Source: JAEMQF01 sp963775015
Lineage (GTDB): Bacteria; Pseudomonadota; Gammaproteobacteria; Burkholderiales; Burkholderiaceae_C
Reading direction: 5' to 3'
Assembly: GCA_963775015.1 (NCBI GenBank)
Contig: CAVZHI010000015.1
Span: 620,001-684,000 of the forward strand
Length of the DNA stretch: 64,000 nucleotides
Every line of letters begins with the position of its first letter. Positions within the stretch are counted from its first letter, which is position 1. The position numbers were made by a program, and so were the translations under genes. The notes under the pieces are model-generated. The model searched no databases, was not told the origin of the DNA, and was given only the letters and a program-made list of their open reading frames with translations. Shown piece by piece: positions 18,582-28,293 of the stretch.

Positions 18582-19129
18582 GGGGTGGTTCCTTTCGTCG
18601 GCGCCTGCTCGCGAATCATCTTGAACAACTCGCGGAAGTAGCGCCCGCTGCGTTTCTCCGGCACCAGCGCGGCGTCCTTGCGCGCATTGCGGATCACGGC
18701 GCGCAATTGCTGCACATCGGCACTCGCGTGCATCGCGGCAAAACGCGTCAGTGCGTCGTCGTCGGCGAGCAGCTCGGCGCGCCAACGCTCGGCCTGGTGC
18801 AGGGCGAGCGATTCGCGCGTCTGGCCGATGTGCACCACCGCCACCGCTTCGCGCAGCGGCTCGGTCTCCACGCCGCGCATCACCTTGCCCACGTACTGCA
18901 TCTGGCGCCGCCGGCCTTCGTGGCTGCGTGTGCTCTTGTAGGTGAGCAGGGCGTCGAGCAGGATTTCCGGCATCTCGAGCTTGCGCAGGCGCTCTTCCGA
19001 CAACTCGACGAGCGCGACGCCCAGCGCCTGCAGGTCGTGCGAGTCCGCCTTGCGCCGCGTCTTGCTCGGGCGCGCGATGCGGAGTTCGCGAAGTTCGGGC
19101 GCTTCGACGTGAGGATCGGGCTCGTTCAT
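18578..19129 (-). CDS. darP: Ribosome-associated protein DarP/YjgA (DUF615)
   Basis: Small protein of 183 residues of the family that binds late 50S precursors and helps mature the peptidyl transferase centre. Family segments are SKTRRKADSHDLQALGVALV, the central HEGRRRQMQYVGKVMRG, and the ending KRSGRYFRELFKMIREQ. It is divergent from pmbA with a 51-base gap; this yjgA-pmbA neighbourhood is widely conserved. The ATG at 19129 follows no strong ribosome site, but frames upstream of it are not protein-like. Confidence 0.9.
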   Translation of the reverse strand: MNEPDPHVEAPELRELRIARPSKTRRKADSHDLQALGVALVELSEERLRKLEMPEILLDALLTYKSTRSHEGRRRQMQYVGKVMRGVETEPLREAVAVVHIGQTRESLALHQAERWRAELLADDDALTRFAAMHASADVQQLRAVIRNARKDAALVPEKRSGRYFRELFKMIREQAPTKGTTP

Positions 19130-19180
19130 GCTGCTCGTTATGATAGCCGCCGCCCTCTTCGAGCGAACCGCCACAACTTC

Positions 19181-20576
19181 ATGCCAGACTCCAAGCCGAT
19201 CGACCCACAGAACCAGGGCTTCGCGTACCGGCGCGAGCAATTTCAGCAACTCGTCGAGGACACGCTGGGTTTCGCGGCGACGTTGGGTGCGAGCGACGCG
19301 GCGGCCGAAGTCTCGGAGGGCGTGGGCCTGTCGGTCTCGGTGCGCAAAGGCGAAGTCGAAAACATCGAGCGCAATCGTGACAAATCGCTGAGCGTCACCG
19401 TGTACTCGGGGCAGCGCCGCGGCAACGCGAGCACGTCGGACTTCTCCCGCGCCGCGCTCGAGCAGACGGTGCGCGCGGCGCACGACATCGCGCGCTTCAC
19501 GGCCGAAGACGTCGCGGCCGGTTTGCCCGAAGCCGAAGACCTGGCGCTGGGCAGTGCGGCGACGCGCGACCTGGACCTGTTCCACCCCTGGGCGATCAAC
19601 GCCGAAGGCGCGCGCGACATCGCGCTGCGCTGCGAAGCCGCGGCGCTGGGCACCGACAAGCGCATCAGCAATTCCGATGGTGCAGGTATCTCGGCGCAAC
19701 AGTCGCATTTTTTTTCCGGCAACAGCCGTGGTTTTCGTGGCGGTTACGCGAGTTCGCGCCATTCGCTGTCGGTGGCGCCGATCGCGTCGAACCCGGGCAA
19801 GGGCGCCGACATGCAACGCGACGCCTGGTATTCGTCGATGCGCTCGCACCAGGAACTGGCCGAGCCCGAGGCGGTGGGCCGGTACGCGGCGCAGCGCGCG
19901 TTGTCGCGCCTGAACTCGCGGCGCGTCCCGACGTGCGACGTTCCGGTCTTGTTCGAATCGACACTCGCCGCCGGGCTGCTCGGCGCCTACGTGCAAGCGA
20001 CAAGCGGCGGCGCTCTGTACCGAAAGTCGAGCTTTCTGCTCGACAGCCTGGGCCAGGAAGTGTTGAGCCCGCACATTCACATTCGCGAAGAGCCGCACCT
20101 GCCGCGCGGCAAGGGCAGCACGCCGTTCGACGACGAAGGCGTGGTGACGAAGGCGCGCGACGTGGTGCGCGAGGGCGTGGTGCAGGGCTACTTCCTGTCC
20201 ACCTACTCGGCGCGCAAGCTGGGGCTTCGCACGACGGGGCACGCCGGCGGATCGCAAAACCTCACGCTCACGAGCCGCCTCACGCGACCCGGCGACGACC
20301 TGCCCGCGATGCTGCGCAAGCTGCGGCCGGGGTCTGTTCGCCATCGAGCTGATGGGGCAGGGCGTGAACTACGTGACGGGCGACTATTCGCGTGGCGCCG
20401 CGGGCTTCTGGGTCGAGGGTGGCGAGATCCAGTACCCCGTGCACGAGATCACGATCGCCGGGAATCTGCGCGAGATGTTCAAGGCCATCGTTGCGGTCGG
20501 GGCAGACGTCTACAACCAGGGTTCGAAGAGCGTCGGATCGGTGCTGATCGAGCGCATGAAGATCGCCGGGTTGTAA
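19181..20576 (+). CDS. pmbA: Metalloprotease PmbA/TldE (frame break near 20333)
   Basis: TldE subunit of the TldD/TldE protease, which removes leader peptides and unfolded helical peptides. The 464 residues include GLSVSVRKGEVENIERNRDK, the core VLFESTLAAGLLGAYVQATSG, and HLPRGKGSTPFDDEG. After the break the last 80 residues are in another frame, beginning LFAIELMGQGVNYVTG and ending GADVYNQGSKSVGSVLIERM. The break is repaired by dropping one T between GGGG and CTGTTC. TldD is not in the window. A possible -10 box TATGAT lies at 19139-19144. Confidence 0.92.
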
Positions 20577-20745
20577 GCGCGTGTCGGCGCAGTCGGAGTG
20601 CATGCGTTTCGCGCGTGGTGCGGGGCAGGCAGGGGCTCGGATCGCGCGGGTAAACACCGGTGATTCGGGTTGACCCTGACTTCTAGAATTCGCCGCGTCA
20701 TTGAATTTCCCGCCTTCCTCATTGATTCATCACAGGAGATTGAGC

Positions 20746-21834
20746 ATGGAACGTCGTTCCTTTATTCGGCAAGACCGGAATTGCCGGCGTGCTGGCCGCC
20801 GGTGCTGCGCCGGCGATCGTGCACGCGCAGGCGAACATCCGCTGGCGCATCGCATCGAGCTTCCCGAAGTCGCTCGACACGCTGTTCGGCGTGTGCGATG
20901 TGTTCGCCAAGAAGGTGAGCGACATGTCGGGCGGCAAGTTCGTCGATCACGACGCACGCCGCCGGTGAACTGGTTCCGGCCTTCGGCGTGCTCGATGCGG
21001 TCGGCAACGGCACGGTCGAGATGGCGAACACCGCGCCGTACTACTTCTTCGGCAAGGACCCGACCTACGCGCTCGATTGCGCCATTCCCTTCGGCCTGAA
21101 CAGCCGCCAGATGACGGCGTGGATGTACGAAGGCAACGGCCTGAAGCTGCTGCGCGAGTTCTACGCGCAAGGCCAACATCGTCAACTTCCCGATGGGCAA
21201 CACCGGCGCGCAGATGGGCGGCTGGTACCGCAAGGAAATCAAGTCGGTGGCCGACCTGAAGGGCCTGAAGTTCCGCGTCGGCGGCTTCGGCGGCAAGGTG
21301 GCCGAGCGCATCGGCGTCGTGCCGCAGAACATTCCCGGCGGCGAGATCTACCAGGCGCTGGAGAAGGGCACGATCGACGCCGCCGAATGGGTGGGCCCGT
21401 ACGACGACCTGAAGCTCGGCTTCAACAAGGTGGCGCCGAACTACTACTACCCGGGCTGGTGGGAAGGCGGCCCGCAGCTCGTCGCTGTACGTCAACAGAA
21501 GGCCTACGAGGGCTGTCCGGCGAGTACAAGGCGATCATCGAAGCGGCATCGGCATTCGCGCCACATCGACATGCAGGCCAAGTACGACTGCCGCAATGCG
21601 GCGTCGCTGAAGACTCTGGTGGCGCGGCGGCACGAAGCTGCTCCGCTTCCCGAAGGACGTGATGGAAGCGGCGTTCAAGGCGGCGCATGGAGGTCTACTG
21701 CGAACTCAGCGCCAGCAATCCGGCGTGGAAGAAGATCTACGACGACTACTCGAACTTCCGCCGCGACGCGAACCTGTGGTTCCGTTTCACGCGAAGCGGC
21801 GTTCGACGACTTCATGCAGGCGCAGAAGCTCTGA
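20746..21834 (+). CDS. TRAP transporter substrate-binding protein, DctP/TakP type (about nine frame breaks)
   Basis: Periplasmic solute receptor that would feed a DctQM permease. A ribosome site AGGAGA at 20734 precedes the ATG. The N terminus MERRSFI is a twin-arginine-like motif followed by a hydrophobic stretch ending in VHAQ, so Tat export is likely. Stitched across frames it reads NIRWRIASSFPKSLDTLFG, HAAGELVPAFGVLDAVGNG, APYYFFGKDPTYALDCAIPF, GLKFRVGGFGGKVAERIG, GTIDAAEWVGPYDDLKLGF and FDDFMQAQKL. This pattern fits the subgroup that includes alpha-keto acid binding TakP. Breaks lie near 20768, 20942, 21172, 21485, 21512, 21550, 21630, 21689 and 21795, most repaired by removing one G or C. 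All family blocks are present in order, but a pseudogene cannot be ruled out. Confidence 0.85.
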
Positions 21835-21857
21835 GCTGTCAGTCCCAGCACAAAAGC

Positions 21858-21888
21858 AAAGGCCCCGCGTCGGCGGGGCCTTTTTCTT
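21858..21888. terminator. Bidirectional rho-independent terminator
   Basis: Stem GGCCCCGC (21861-21868) with GCGGGGCC (21873-21880) around a four-base loop, flanked by AAA upstream and TTTTT downstream. It lies 24 bases past the TRAP binding-protein stop and faces the end of the convergent dctM, so it can serve both. Confidence 0.88.
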
Positions 21889-21936
21889 GGGCTGTCGTCG
21901 CGTCAGCGGGCCTTCGCGCCCGCCGACTGCGCAACC

Positions 21937-23741
21937 TCACTTCTTCTGGTCCTTGGACATCGATTCGAGCAGGCCCTTCATCGGGTCTTCCTTCTCCTGC
22001 GCGCCCGATCCGCCCGGGGCGGATGCGGCATCGCCCGAGCCGGCTGCCAACGGACTCTCGCGCGACTTCATCTGCAGCTGCTCGAGCGCCTTGTCGGCGT
22101 CGATCTGCACCGTCTTCTCGATGCCTCCGGTCACCAGCGTCGGGTACCGCGATGACCGCGGCGACCATGATCAGCTGCAACACGATGAAGGCGATCGAGC
22201 CCTTGTAGATCTGCGAGGTCTGCGACGGCCGGAATGGTGTCGCCCGTGACGCGGTCCTTGTAGTCCTTCTTCGCCGCGACGCTGCGCAGGTAGAACAGCG
22301 CAAAGCCGAACGGCGGCGTGAGGAACGAGGTCTGCAGGTTCATCGCGATGACCACGCCGAACCAGATCAGCGTCATCTCCGGCGGCGTTCCCGGCGGCAG
22401 CAGGCCGCCGAGCATCTTGTCGGCCACCGGCGCGAGGATCGGGATGACGATGAACGCGATTTCGAAGAAGTCGATGAAGCAGCCGAGCACGAAGATCAGG
22501 ATGTTGACGACGATCAGGAAGCCGAGCGCGCCGCCCGGCATGTCCTTGAACAGGTGCTCGACCCAGATGTGGCCGTCGGCCGCGTTGAAGGTGAAGCTGA
22601 ACACCGTCGAGCCGATCAGGATGAAGAGCACGAAGCACGACAGCCGCGCCGTGTTGTCCAGCGCCTGCATCAGCAGCTTCTTCTGCAGCCGGCCGCGGCC
22701 CACCGCCATGATCAGCGCGCCCAGCGCGCCCATCGCGCCGCCTTCGGTTGGCGTGGCGATGCCCAGGAAGATCGTGCCCAGCACCAGGAAGATCAGCACC
22801 AGCGGCGGAATCAGCACGAAGGTCACCTGCTCGGTCAGGCGCGACAGCAGGCCGATCTTCAGGAACTTGTTGACCAGCGCGAGCGCCAGCGCGAGCACCG
22901 AGGCGACGGTCATCGACATGATGAAGATCTCGTCGCCCGGCGCCGGCAGCTGGCGGCCGATCAGCGGGTTGAGCACCTACTGGTGCACCCGCGACCAGGC
23001 GAGCCCGGCGACGGCGCACAAGGCCATCAGCACGAGCAGCGAGACATGGCCGCTCGCGCCGTTGCCTTCGCGGTAGATGCGCGCCTCAGGCGGCAGCGCC
23101 GGCACCCAGGCCGGCCGCACGATCGCGACGATGACGACGAACGCGAGGTACAGGCCCACCAGCAGCAGGCCCGGGATCAGCGCGCCGGCGTACATGTCGC
23201 CCACCGAGCGGCCCAGCTGGTCGGCCAGCACGATCAGCACCAGCGACGGCGGAATCGCCTGCGCCAGCGTGCCCGACGCGGTGATGGTGCCGGTGGCGAT
23301 GGTGCGGTTGTAGCCGTAGCGCAGCATGATGGGCAGCGAGATCAGGCCCATCGAGATCACCGCCGCGGCGACCACGCCGGTGGTCGCGGCGAGCAGCGCG
23401 CCGACCAGGATCACCGCGATCGCCAGGCCGCCGCGCACCGGGCCGAACACCTGGCCCACGGTTTCGAGCAGGTCCTCGGCCATGCCGGAGCGCTCGAGGA
23501 TGATGCCCATGAAGGTGAAGAACGGGATCGCCAGCAGCGTGTCGTTCTGCATGATGCCGAACACGCGCAGCGGCAGCGCCTGGAACAGGTTGCCGCCGAA
23601 CATGCCGGCTTCCATGCCGATGAAGCCGAACAGCAGCCCGGTGGCCGCCAGGCCGAACGCCACCGGAATGCCCGACAGCAGGAACACAAACAGCCCCGCG
23701 AACATCAGCGGGACGAAGTTCTGGGCGAGGAAGGCAGTCAT
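21937..23741 (-). CDS. dctM: TRAP transporter large permease DctM (in-frame amber plus two frame breaks)
   Basis: Multi-pass membrane subunit (about 12 hydrophobic segments) of a TRAP carrier coupling solute uptake to sodium. N-terminal part: FVPLMFAGLFVFLLSGIPVA, GNLFQALPLRVFGIMQNDTL and TASGTLAQAIPPSLVLIVLA. A TAG codon at 22977-22979 interrupts the frame between RVHQ and VLNPLIGRQLPAPGDE. The following half continues in the same frame with LGIATPTEGGAMGALGAL and NLQTSFLTPPFGFALFYLRS. Two later breaks near 22233 and 22145 are each repaired by dropping one G. A polar C-terminal tail of about 60 residues ends SMSKDQKK. The start overlaps the dctQ stop (ATGA). The binding protein is on the opposite strand, which is unusual. 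Confidence 0.85.
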
Positions 23742-24388
23742 TTCAGCGCTCCTTTCGGCGGTGGCGCTGGCGTGGCCTGCTGGGCGGCGAGCTCGCGCTC
23801 GTGGCGCTCGGCCTCGGCGGCCAGTTCTTCGGCCAGCAGTTCTTCGTCGGACTTGCCGGGCTCGACGCTCATCGGCTCCTCGGATCACGCCGCGCAGGAA
23901 GGCGATGCGCTTGATCAGTTCGGACAGCGCCTGCACCAGCAGGATCGCAAACCCCAGCGGCATCAGCAGCTAGCGCCGGCCAGCGGATCAGCCCGCCGGC
24001 GTTGTGCGACATCTCGCCTGTGCCCAGGCGCTGGTGAACAGCGGCCAGCTCAGGTTGATCAGGATCAGGCACAGCGGGATCAGGAAGACGACGATGCCCG
24101 GCGGCGTCGATGATCGCGTTGGTGCGCTTGGACAGCTTCGCCGAGATGAAGTCGATGCGCACATGCACATTGCGCAGGAACGCATAGCCGGCGCCGAGCA
24201 TGAACACGGCGGCGAACAGGTACCACTGGATTTCCAGGTAGGCGTTCGAGCTGATGTTGAAGGCCTTGCGGATGATCGCGTTGCCGGCGCTGATCAGCAC
24301 CGCGGCCAGCACCAGCCAGCGGATGAACCTGGCCGACCTGGTTGTTGAAGCCGTCCACCAGACTCGAGAATTTCAGCAATGCGCCCAA
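23738..24388 (-). CDS. dctQ: TRAP transporter small permease DctQ (about five frame breaks)
   Basis: Four-helix small membrane subunit. It begins at a TTG (24386-24388) after a GGGAGGC ribosome site with LGALLKFSSLVDGFNNQVG, then ARFIRWLVLAAVLISAGNAI, the typical YLEIQWYLFAAVFMLGAGYA, HVRIDFISAKLSKRTNAII, IVVFLIPLCLILINLSWPLF, GEMSHNAGGLIRWPALA and LMPLGFAILLVQALSELIKR. Breaks near 24335, 24105, 24022, 23970 and 23880. Past the last membrane helix there is an acidic and Ala-rich tail of about 45 residues (SDEELLAEELAAEAERHERE and so on) that I do not know from typical DctQ. It overlaps dctM by ATGA. Confidence 0.82.
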
Positions 24389-24537
24389 TTCAGGCCTCCC
24401 TGTAGCGAACTCGCAATGAGACACGAGAAGGCGCGCCGGCTGAACCCGGAAATACGCTACGTCGGCCCGCGGTGGCGCTTCGGCGCGACACATCGGGACG
24501 CGCGGCGCGCGATGCCGCGGTCGGCCGCGGCGCGGCG

Positions 24538-24883
24538 TCAGAGCGCGCCCGAAGCCTGGAGCAAGCGCGTCGAACGCGCCCCGCAGCGACAAAAAGCGAG
24601 CAGCGGCCTGGGCATCGACGCCACGAGCTCGGCGAACGCCGCGATCTCCTGCGGCGACTGGTAGCCGCCCTGGACCGGGAGAAATGCATAGCTGAGCCCG
24701 GCGACGCGCGCGGCGGCCGCGATCGACTCGTTCGTCGGCTGGTCCGGCCCGCCTTCAAAGTCCGGCCGGTTGTTGATGACGCTCTTGAAGCCCGCCTGTG
24801 CCGCCCAGGCCATGGCACTCGGGTTCGAGCTGACCGGCGACGCACACGTCGGGGCTGAGTTGTCTGATCGCGGGCGTTTCCAT
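24538..24883 (-). CDS. DUF442/TIGR01244 protein tyrosine phosphatase-like protein (frame break near 24819)
   Basis: Protein of about 114 residues of the family also found fused to beta-lactamase-like Blh sulfur dioxygenase proteins. It starts METPAIRQLSPDVCVAGQL and continues after the break with AMAWAAQAGFKSVINNRPDF, then the segment LPVQGGYQSPQEIAAFAELV and the phosphatase-like loop LLAFCRCGARSTRLLQ with Cys and Arg in a CxxxxxR arrangement. The break is repaired by removing one G before AGTGCC. The family is associated with sulfide metabolism; the true substrate is unknown. It lies downstream of yqeY. Confidence 0.8.
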
Positions 24884-24924
24884 GGGTCGATTCGTGGCGA
24901 TTCGCGGCGAGCCGCAAGTAGAGG

Positions 24925-25391
24925 TTATTTGGCGAGCGCTCTTCTTCACCGCCGCGGACACGAGCGCCATCTCGGCCTGCCCAGCCGAGCTTGGCCTTCA
25001 CGGCGGCCATCACCTTGCCCATGTCAGCAGCACCGGCGGCGCGCCCCAGTTCGGTGCCCATAGCGGCAATGCTCGACGCGACTTGGGCGTCGATCTGCGC
25101 TGCGCCCAGGCGCTGCGGCAGGTAGGTCTTCGAGCACGAGAGCTCGGCGCTCTCTTTCTCGACCAGGTCGAGGCGGTTGCCGGCGCCGAACTGCGTGATC
25201 GAGTCCTTGCGCTGCTTGATCAGCTTGTCGACGATCGCGATCACATCCGCGTCGGTCAAGACGATGCGCTCGTCGACCTCGCGTTGTTTCAGCGCGGCGA
25301 GCAGGCCGCGGATCGTGAGCAGCCGCGGCGCGTCTTTGGCGCGCATCGCGGTCTTCATGTCTTCCGTGATCCGGTCTTTGATGAGGCTCAT
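24925..25391 (-). CDS. yqeY: GatB/YqeY domain protein (two frame breaks)
   Basis: Protein of about 154 residues with the tRNA-binding GatB/YqeY domain, role not firmly established. The frame starts MSLIKDRITEDMKTAMRAKD and includes RLLTIRGLLAALKQREVDER and AAIVDKLIKQRKDS-type helices, then GAADMGKVMAAVKAKL. The tail lies in another frame, GQAEMALVSAAVKKS, and ends LAK and a TAA after a second break. Each break is repaired by removing one G (near 24984 and 24938). rpsU-yqeY is a conserved pair, supporting the call. Confidence 0.88.
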
Positions 25392-25428
25392 TCACGACTC
25401 CCCGGTTTGTCGGGCCCTGAAACGACAA

Positions 25429-25447
25429 AGCCCGCACGGCGCGGGCT
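25429..25447 (-). terminator. Hairpin between rpsU and yqeY
   Basis: Stem of seven base pairs, AGCCCGC and GCGGGCT, around a five-base loop, followed on the minus strand by TTTGTCG. The T-run is short. It may attenuate readthrough from rpsU into yqeY. Confidence 0.55.
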
Positions 25448-25491
25448 GGGCGTTGGCAAATGCCGCGCCGCGTCTGCCGACCCGAAGGCCG

Positions 25492-25704
25492 TCAGAACAG
25501 CTTTTTTGGCAACTGCATGCTGCGAACGCGCTTGAAGTGGCGCTTCACGGCGGCCGCCTTCTTGCGTTTGCGCTCGGCAGTGGGTTTTTCGTAGAACTCG
25601 CGTGCTCGCAGATCGGTCAGGAGCCCGATTTTCTCGATCGTGCGCTTGAACCTGCGCAGGGCAACATCGAAGGGCTCGTTTTCTTTGACGCGAATCGTAG
25701 TCAT
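25492..25704 (-). CDS. rpsU: 30S ribosomal protein S21
   Basis: Small-subunit ribosomal protein of 70 residues, normal length, with VKENEPFDVALRRFKRTIEK at the N terminus and the strongly basic TAERKRKKAAAVKRHFKRV towards the end. The start ATG overlaps the stop of the upstream sensor kinase gene by ATGA. There is no good Shine-Dalgarno sequence in front of it. A perfect TATAAT 52 bases upstream (25756-25761) inside the kinase gene suggests it has its own promoter. Confidence 0.96.
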   Translation of the reverse strand: MTTIRVKENEPFDVALRRFKRTIEKIGLLTDLRAREFYEKPTAERKRKKAAAVKRHFKRVRSMQLPKKLF

Positions 25705-27495
25705 GTAGCAGCGGGGTCCTGGTGGCCAGATGGGCCGGATTTTGGCAAAGGCGGCATTATATGCCGGGCTTTCGCCAGTTCCGCCAGCGCTTGCAGGCGT
25801 TCGATTTCCGACGCCGCACGCGCGAGAAAAATCCGGTACACCGAGTCCACGAGCAGCTCCTCGCCGCGCGGGCGCGTGCCGAACAACGCGAGGTGGCCGA
25901 GCACGCGGCCGTCGCTCGCGATGATGGGCCAGCCCACGTACGCTTCGTAGTCCTTGTCTCTGGGGAACCGCAGGCCGACGCCATCGCCGTAGAAGCAGGA
26001 ACGGCCTTCTGTCACGACGCTGTGGCACGGGGTGCCGCTCAAAGCGAATTCGAAACTGTCGCGAAATCCCTTGCTGCGCGACCAGTACGCCAGGGTGCGC
26101 ACCCGGGTGGCCGGGTGGTCGGCGCATTCGGTGATGAAAGCGCAGTCGACGTCGAGCGCGCGCGCAAAGTGCTGCACCATATTGGCTGAAGAAGTCGGGG
26201 CCGAAGCTGGCGGCGGTACCTTCGACCATCGCTTCGAGCACGGTTTGAATATGCTTGACCTGGGTCACGTCGGTGTCCAGGCCGACGACGCGATACGGCG
26301 TACCGTCGTCGCGCCGGATCGCGACCGCACGAGACAGCACTTGGCGCACCCGCCCGTCCTTGTGCAACAGGCGCAGCGGCTGGTCGACGCGCGACTGCGG
26401 ATCGGCGAGGTGGACTTGCAGCGCATCCTCGAGCACGGCGCGATCGTCGGCGTGGATTCGCGACAACCAGCCGGCCTTGTCGCCATTCAGCTCGCCATCC
26501 TCGAAGCCGAGCATGCTTTTCCAGCGCGGCGACAGAAGCACCGCGTCGGTGGCGATGTCCCATTCCCAGAGCCCGTCTTGGGCGCCGCGCAGGGCGAGCA
26601 GGTATCGTTGTTCGAAGGCGCGCTGGACCGCTTGCGCCGTGGCGCGTTCCTGTTCGCGCTGCGCTTCGCTGCGCGCCAGCTCGCGCTGCAAGCGCTCGAT
26701 TCGGGCTTCGGCGTCGGGTGGCCCGGCCGGCGCCGTCGAAGTCAACGCGCGAGGTGCTGCCTCTTCCTCCGCCGCAGTGCCAGGCGTCACGAGGGGCAGA
26801 TCGAACGTCACACGCGTGCCCTGCCCGGGAACGCTCGCGATTTGCAACTCGGAGCCGTGCAACTGCACGATGCGGCGCACGATCGCCAGGCCCAGACCGC
26901 CTTCGCCGCCGCCATGTTCGCCGCTCACGCGCTCGGAGCGTTCGTAGTGGGAGAAGATGTGCGCCAGGTCTGCGGCGCCGATTCCCGAACCGGTGTCGCG
27001 CACTTCGACGTGGGCGCGCCCTGCATCGCCGCGGTGCTCGACGCTCACGCTGCCGCCCGCGGGAGTATGGCGCAGGGCATTTTCGAGCAGCGCGACGAGC
27101 GCACGTTCGACGAGGGCGATGTCGGCGCGCACGAGCGCCTGCGGCGCGTGCGGTGCGGTCGCGCGCAGCTGCACCTTGCGCTGCTGCGCCTCGCTTTCGA
27201 AACGCTGGACGACGTCTTGCAAGAGCTCGGCGAGCGCGAAGTCCTCGAGATTCGGCTGGGTTTCGCCGGCTTCCAGGCGGCCCCACTCGAACAAGTCTTT
27301 CACCAGACGCGACAGGCGTTCGCTTTGGCGCACCGCCGTGTGCAGGTAGTTGCGCGCCTCGGCTTGGTCCAGATCGCCCTGGCGCAACAGCAGCAACTCC
27401 AGATAGCCTTGCAGCGACGCCAGCGGGGTGCGCAGGTCGTGCGCGACGGTGGCGAGCAAATCGGGGCGCAAATCCATCCGGTCCCTGACCCTCAC
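25701..27495 (-). CDS. Sensor histidine kinase, kinase core first, then PAS and GAF (frame break near 26183)
   Basis: Partner of the adjacent OmpR-type regulator. Order: HisKA with VAHDLRTPLASLQGYLELL at residues 17-35; HATPase with N box LLENALRHTP, DTGSGIG and GGLGLAIVRR to about residue 230; a coiled coil rich in Arg, Glu and Gln; a PAS domain from YLLALRGAQDGLWEWDIATD to GLDTDVTQVKH; and a GAF domain (MVQHFARALDVDCAFITECA) in another frame after the break. One surplus C in AGCCAATATG restores the frame. No membrane segment is visible, so the kinase is probably cytoplasmic. It starts at a GTG overlapping the regulator's stop (GTGA). Its 3' end overlaps rpsU. Confidence 0.85.
25756..25761 (-). 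promoter_or_regulatory. Candidate -10 box of rpsU inside the kinase gene
   Basis: A perfect TATAAT on the minus strand set in the palindrome CGGCATATAATGCCG. It lies in the last codons of the sensor kinase gene (ARHIMPP). A start about seven bases downstream would leave a leader of some 45 bases. No strong -35 box is visible. Confidence 0.55.
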
Positions 27496-28232
27496 GTGCG
27501 TTTGTCGCTGAACTTGTAGCCCACGCCCCAGACCGTCTGGATGTACTCGGGGTTCGCCGGGTCGGATTCGATCTTGCTGCGCAGGCGGTTGATGTGCGAG
27601 TTGACGGTGTGCTCGTAGCCGCTGTGGCTGTAACCCCAGACCTGATCGAGCAACTGGGTGCGTGTGAACACCCGCCCCGGGCTGCGCGCAAAGTAGACGA
27701 GCAGTTCGAACTCCTTGGCCGTCAGCTCGACCGCCTGGCCGCGCAGCTGCACCTCGTGGCGCTGCAGATCGATTTGCAGCTCGGCGTGGTCGATCCTCTG
27801 CTGCGATGGCTCCTCGCCAGACGCCTTCGCCGCCGCCTGCTGCTCGGCGCGCCGGAATACGCCTTTCACGCGCGCCGCGAGTTCGAGCATGCTGAACGGC
27901 TTGGTCAGGTAGTCGTCGGCGCCCAGCTCCAGACCGAGCACGCGGTCGATCTCGGACGACTTGGCGGTCAGCATCAGGATCGGCGTCACGTTCTCCGCGG
28001 CGCGCATCCTGCGGCAGATTTCCAGGCCGTCCATTCGCGGCAGCATCAAGTCCAGGATCACGAGGTCCCAGCGCCCGCTTTTCGCTTCATTCAGCGCCGT
28101 CACGCCGTCGTTCACGAGACGGCTCTCGATCTGCAGCTCGTTCAGCTGCAGCGTCACGAGGCGGCCGATGTCGGGGTCGTCTTCGACGACAAGGACGCGT
28201 CGGTTCACGAGGGTGTGGGGTGCGGCCTCCAT
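27492..28232 (-). CDS. OmpR-family response regulator
   Basis: DNA-binding regulator of 246 residues. The receiver domain has the acidic pair in VLVVEDDPDIGR, the phosphoacceptor Asp in DLVILDLMLPRMDG, the Thr/Lys pair in LTAKSSE and YLTKPFSM. The C-terminal winged helix has VELTAKEFELLVYFARSPGR and HTVNSHINRLRSKIESDPAN. A linker of about 20 residues rich in Ala, Gln and Glu separates the domains. It is translated with the kinase by a GTGA overlap. The target genes are not visible from the sequence. The nearest candidates are the upstream ndh and yeeE genes and the downstream rpsU. Confidence 0.93.
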   Translation of the reverse strand: MEAAPHTLVNRRVLVVEDDPDIGRLVTLQLNELQIESRLVNDGVTALNEAKSGRWDLVILDLMLPRMDGLEICRRMRAAENVTPILMLTAKSSEIDRVLGLELGADDYLTKPFSMLELAARVKGVFRRAEQQAAAKASGEEPSQQRIDHAELQIDLQRHEVQLRGQAVELTAKEFELLVYFARSPGRVFTRTQLLDQVWGYSHSGYEHTVNSHINRLRSKIESDPANPEYIQTVWGVGYKFSDKRT

Positions 28233-28293
28233 ACGGAAACGATTCTAGGCAAGCCGCCCCAGCCTGGCTGCGTGTGATGGAAATGTGAGAACT

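Noticed and set aside
20577..20745. Search for a small RNA or riboswitch upstream of the TRAP binding protein
   Set aside because: No stable conserved structure could be recognised by eye; only a ribosome-binding site is clear.
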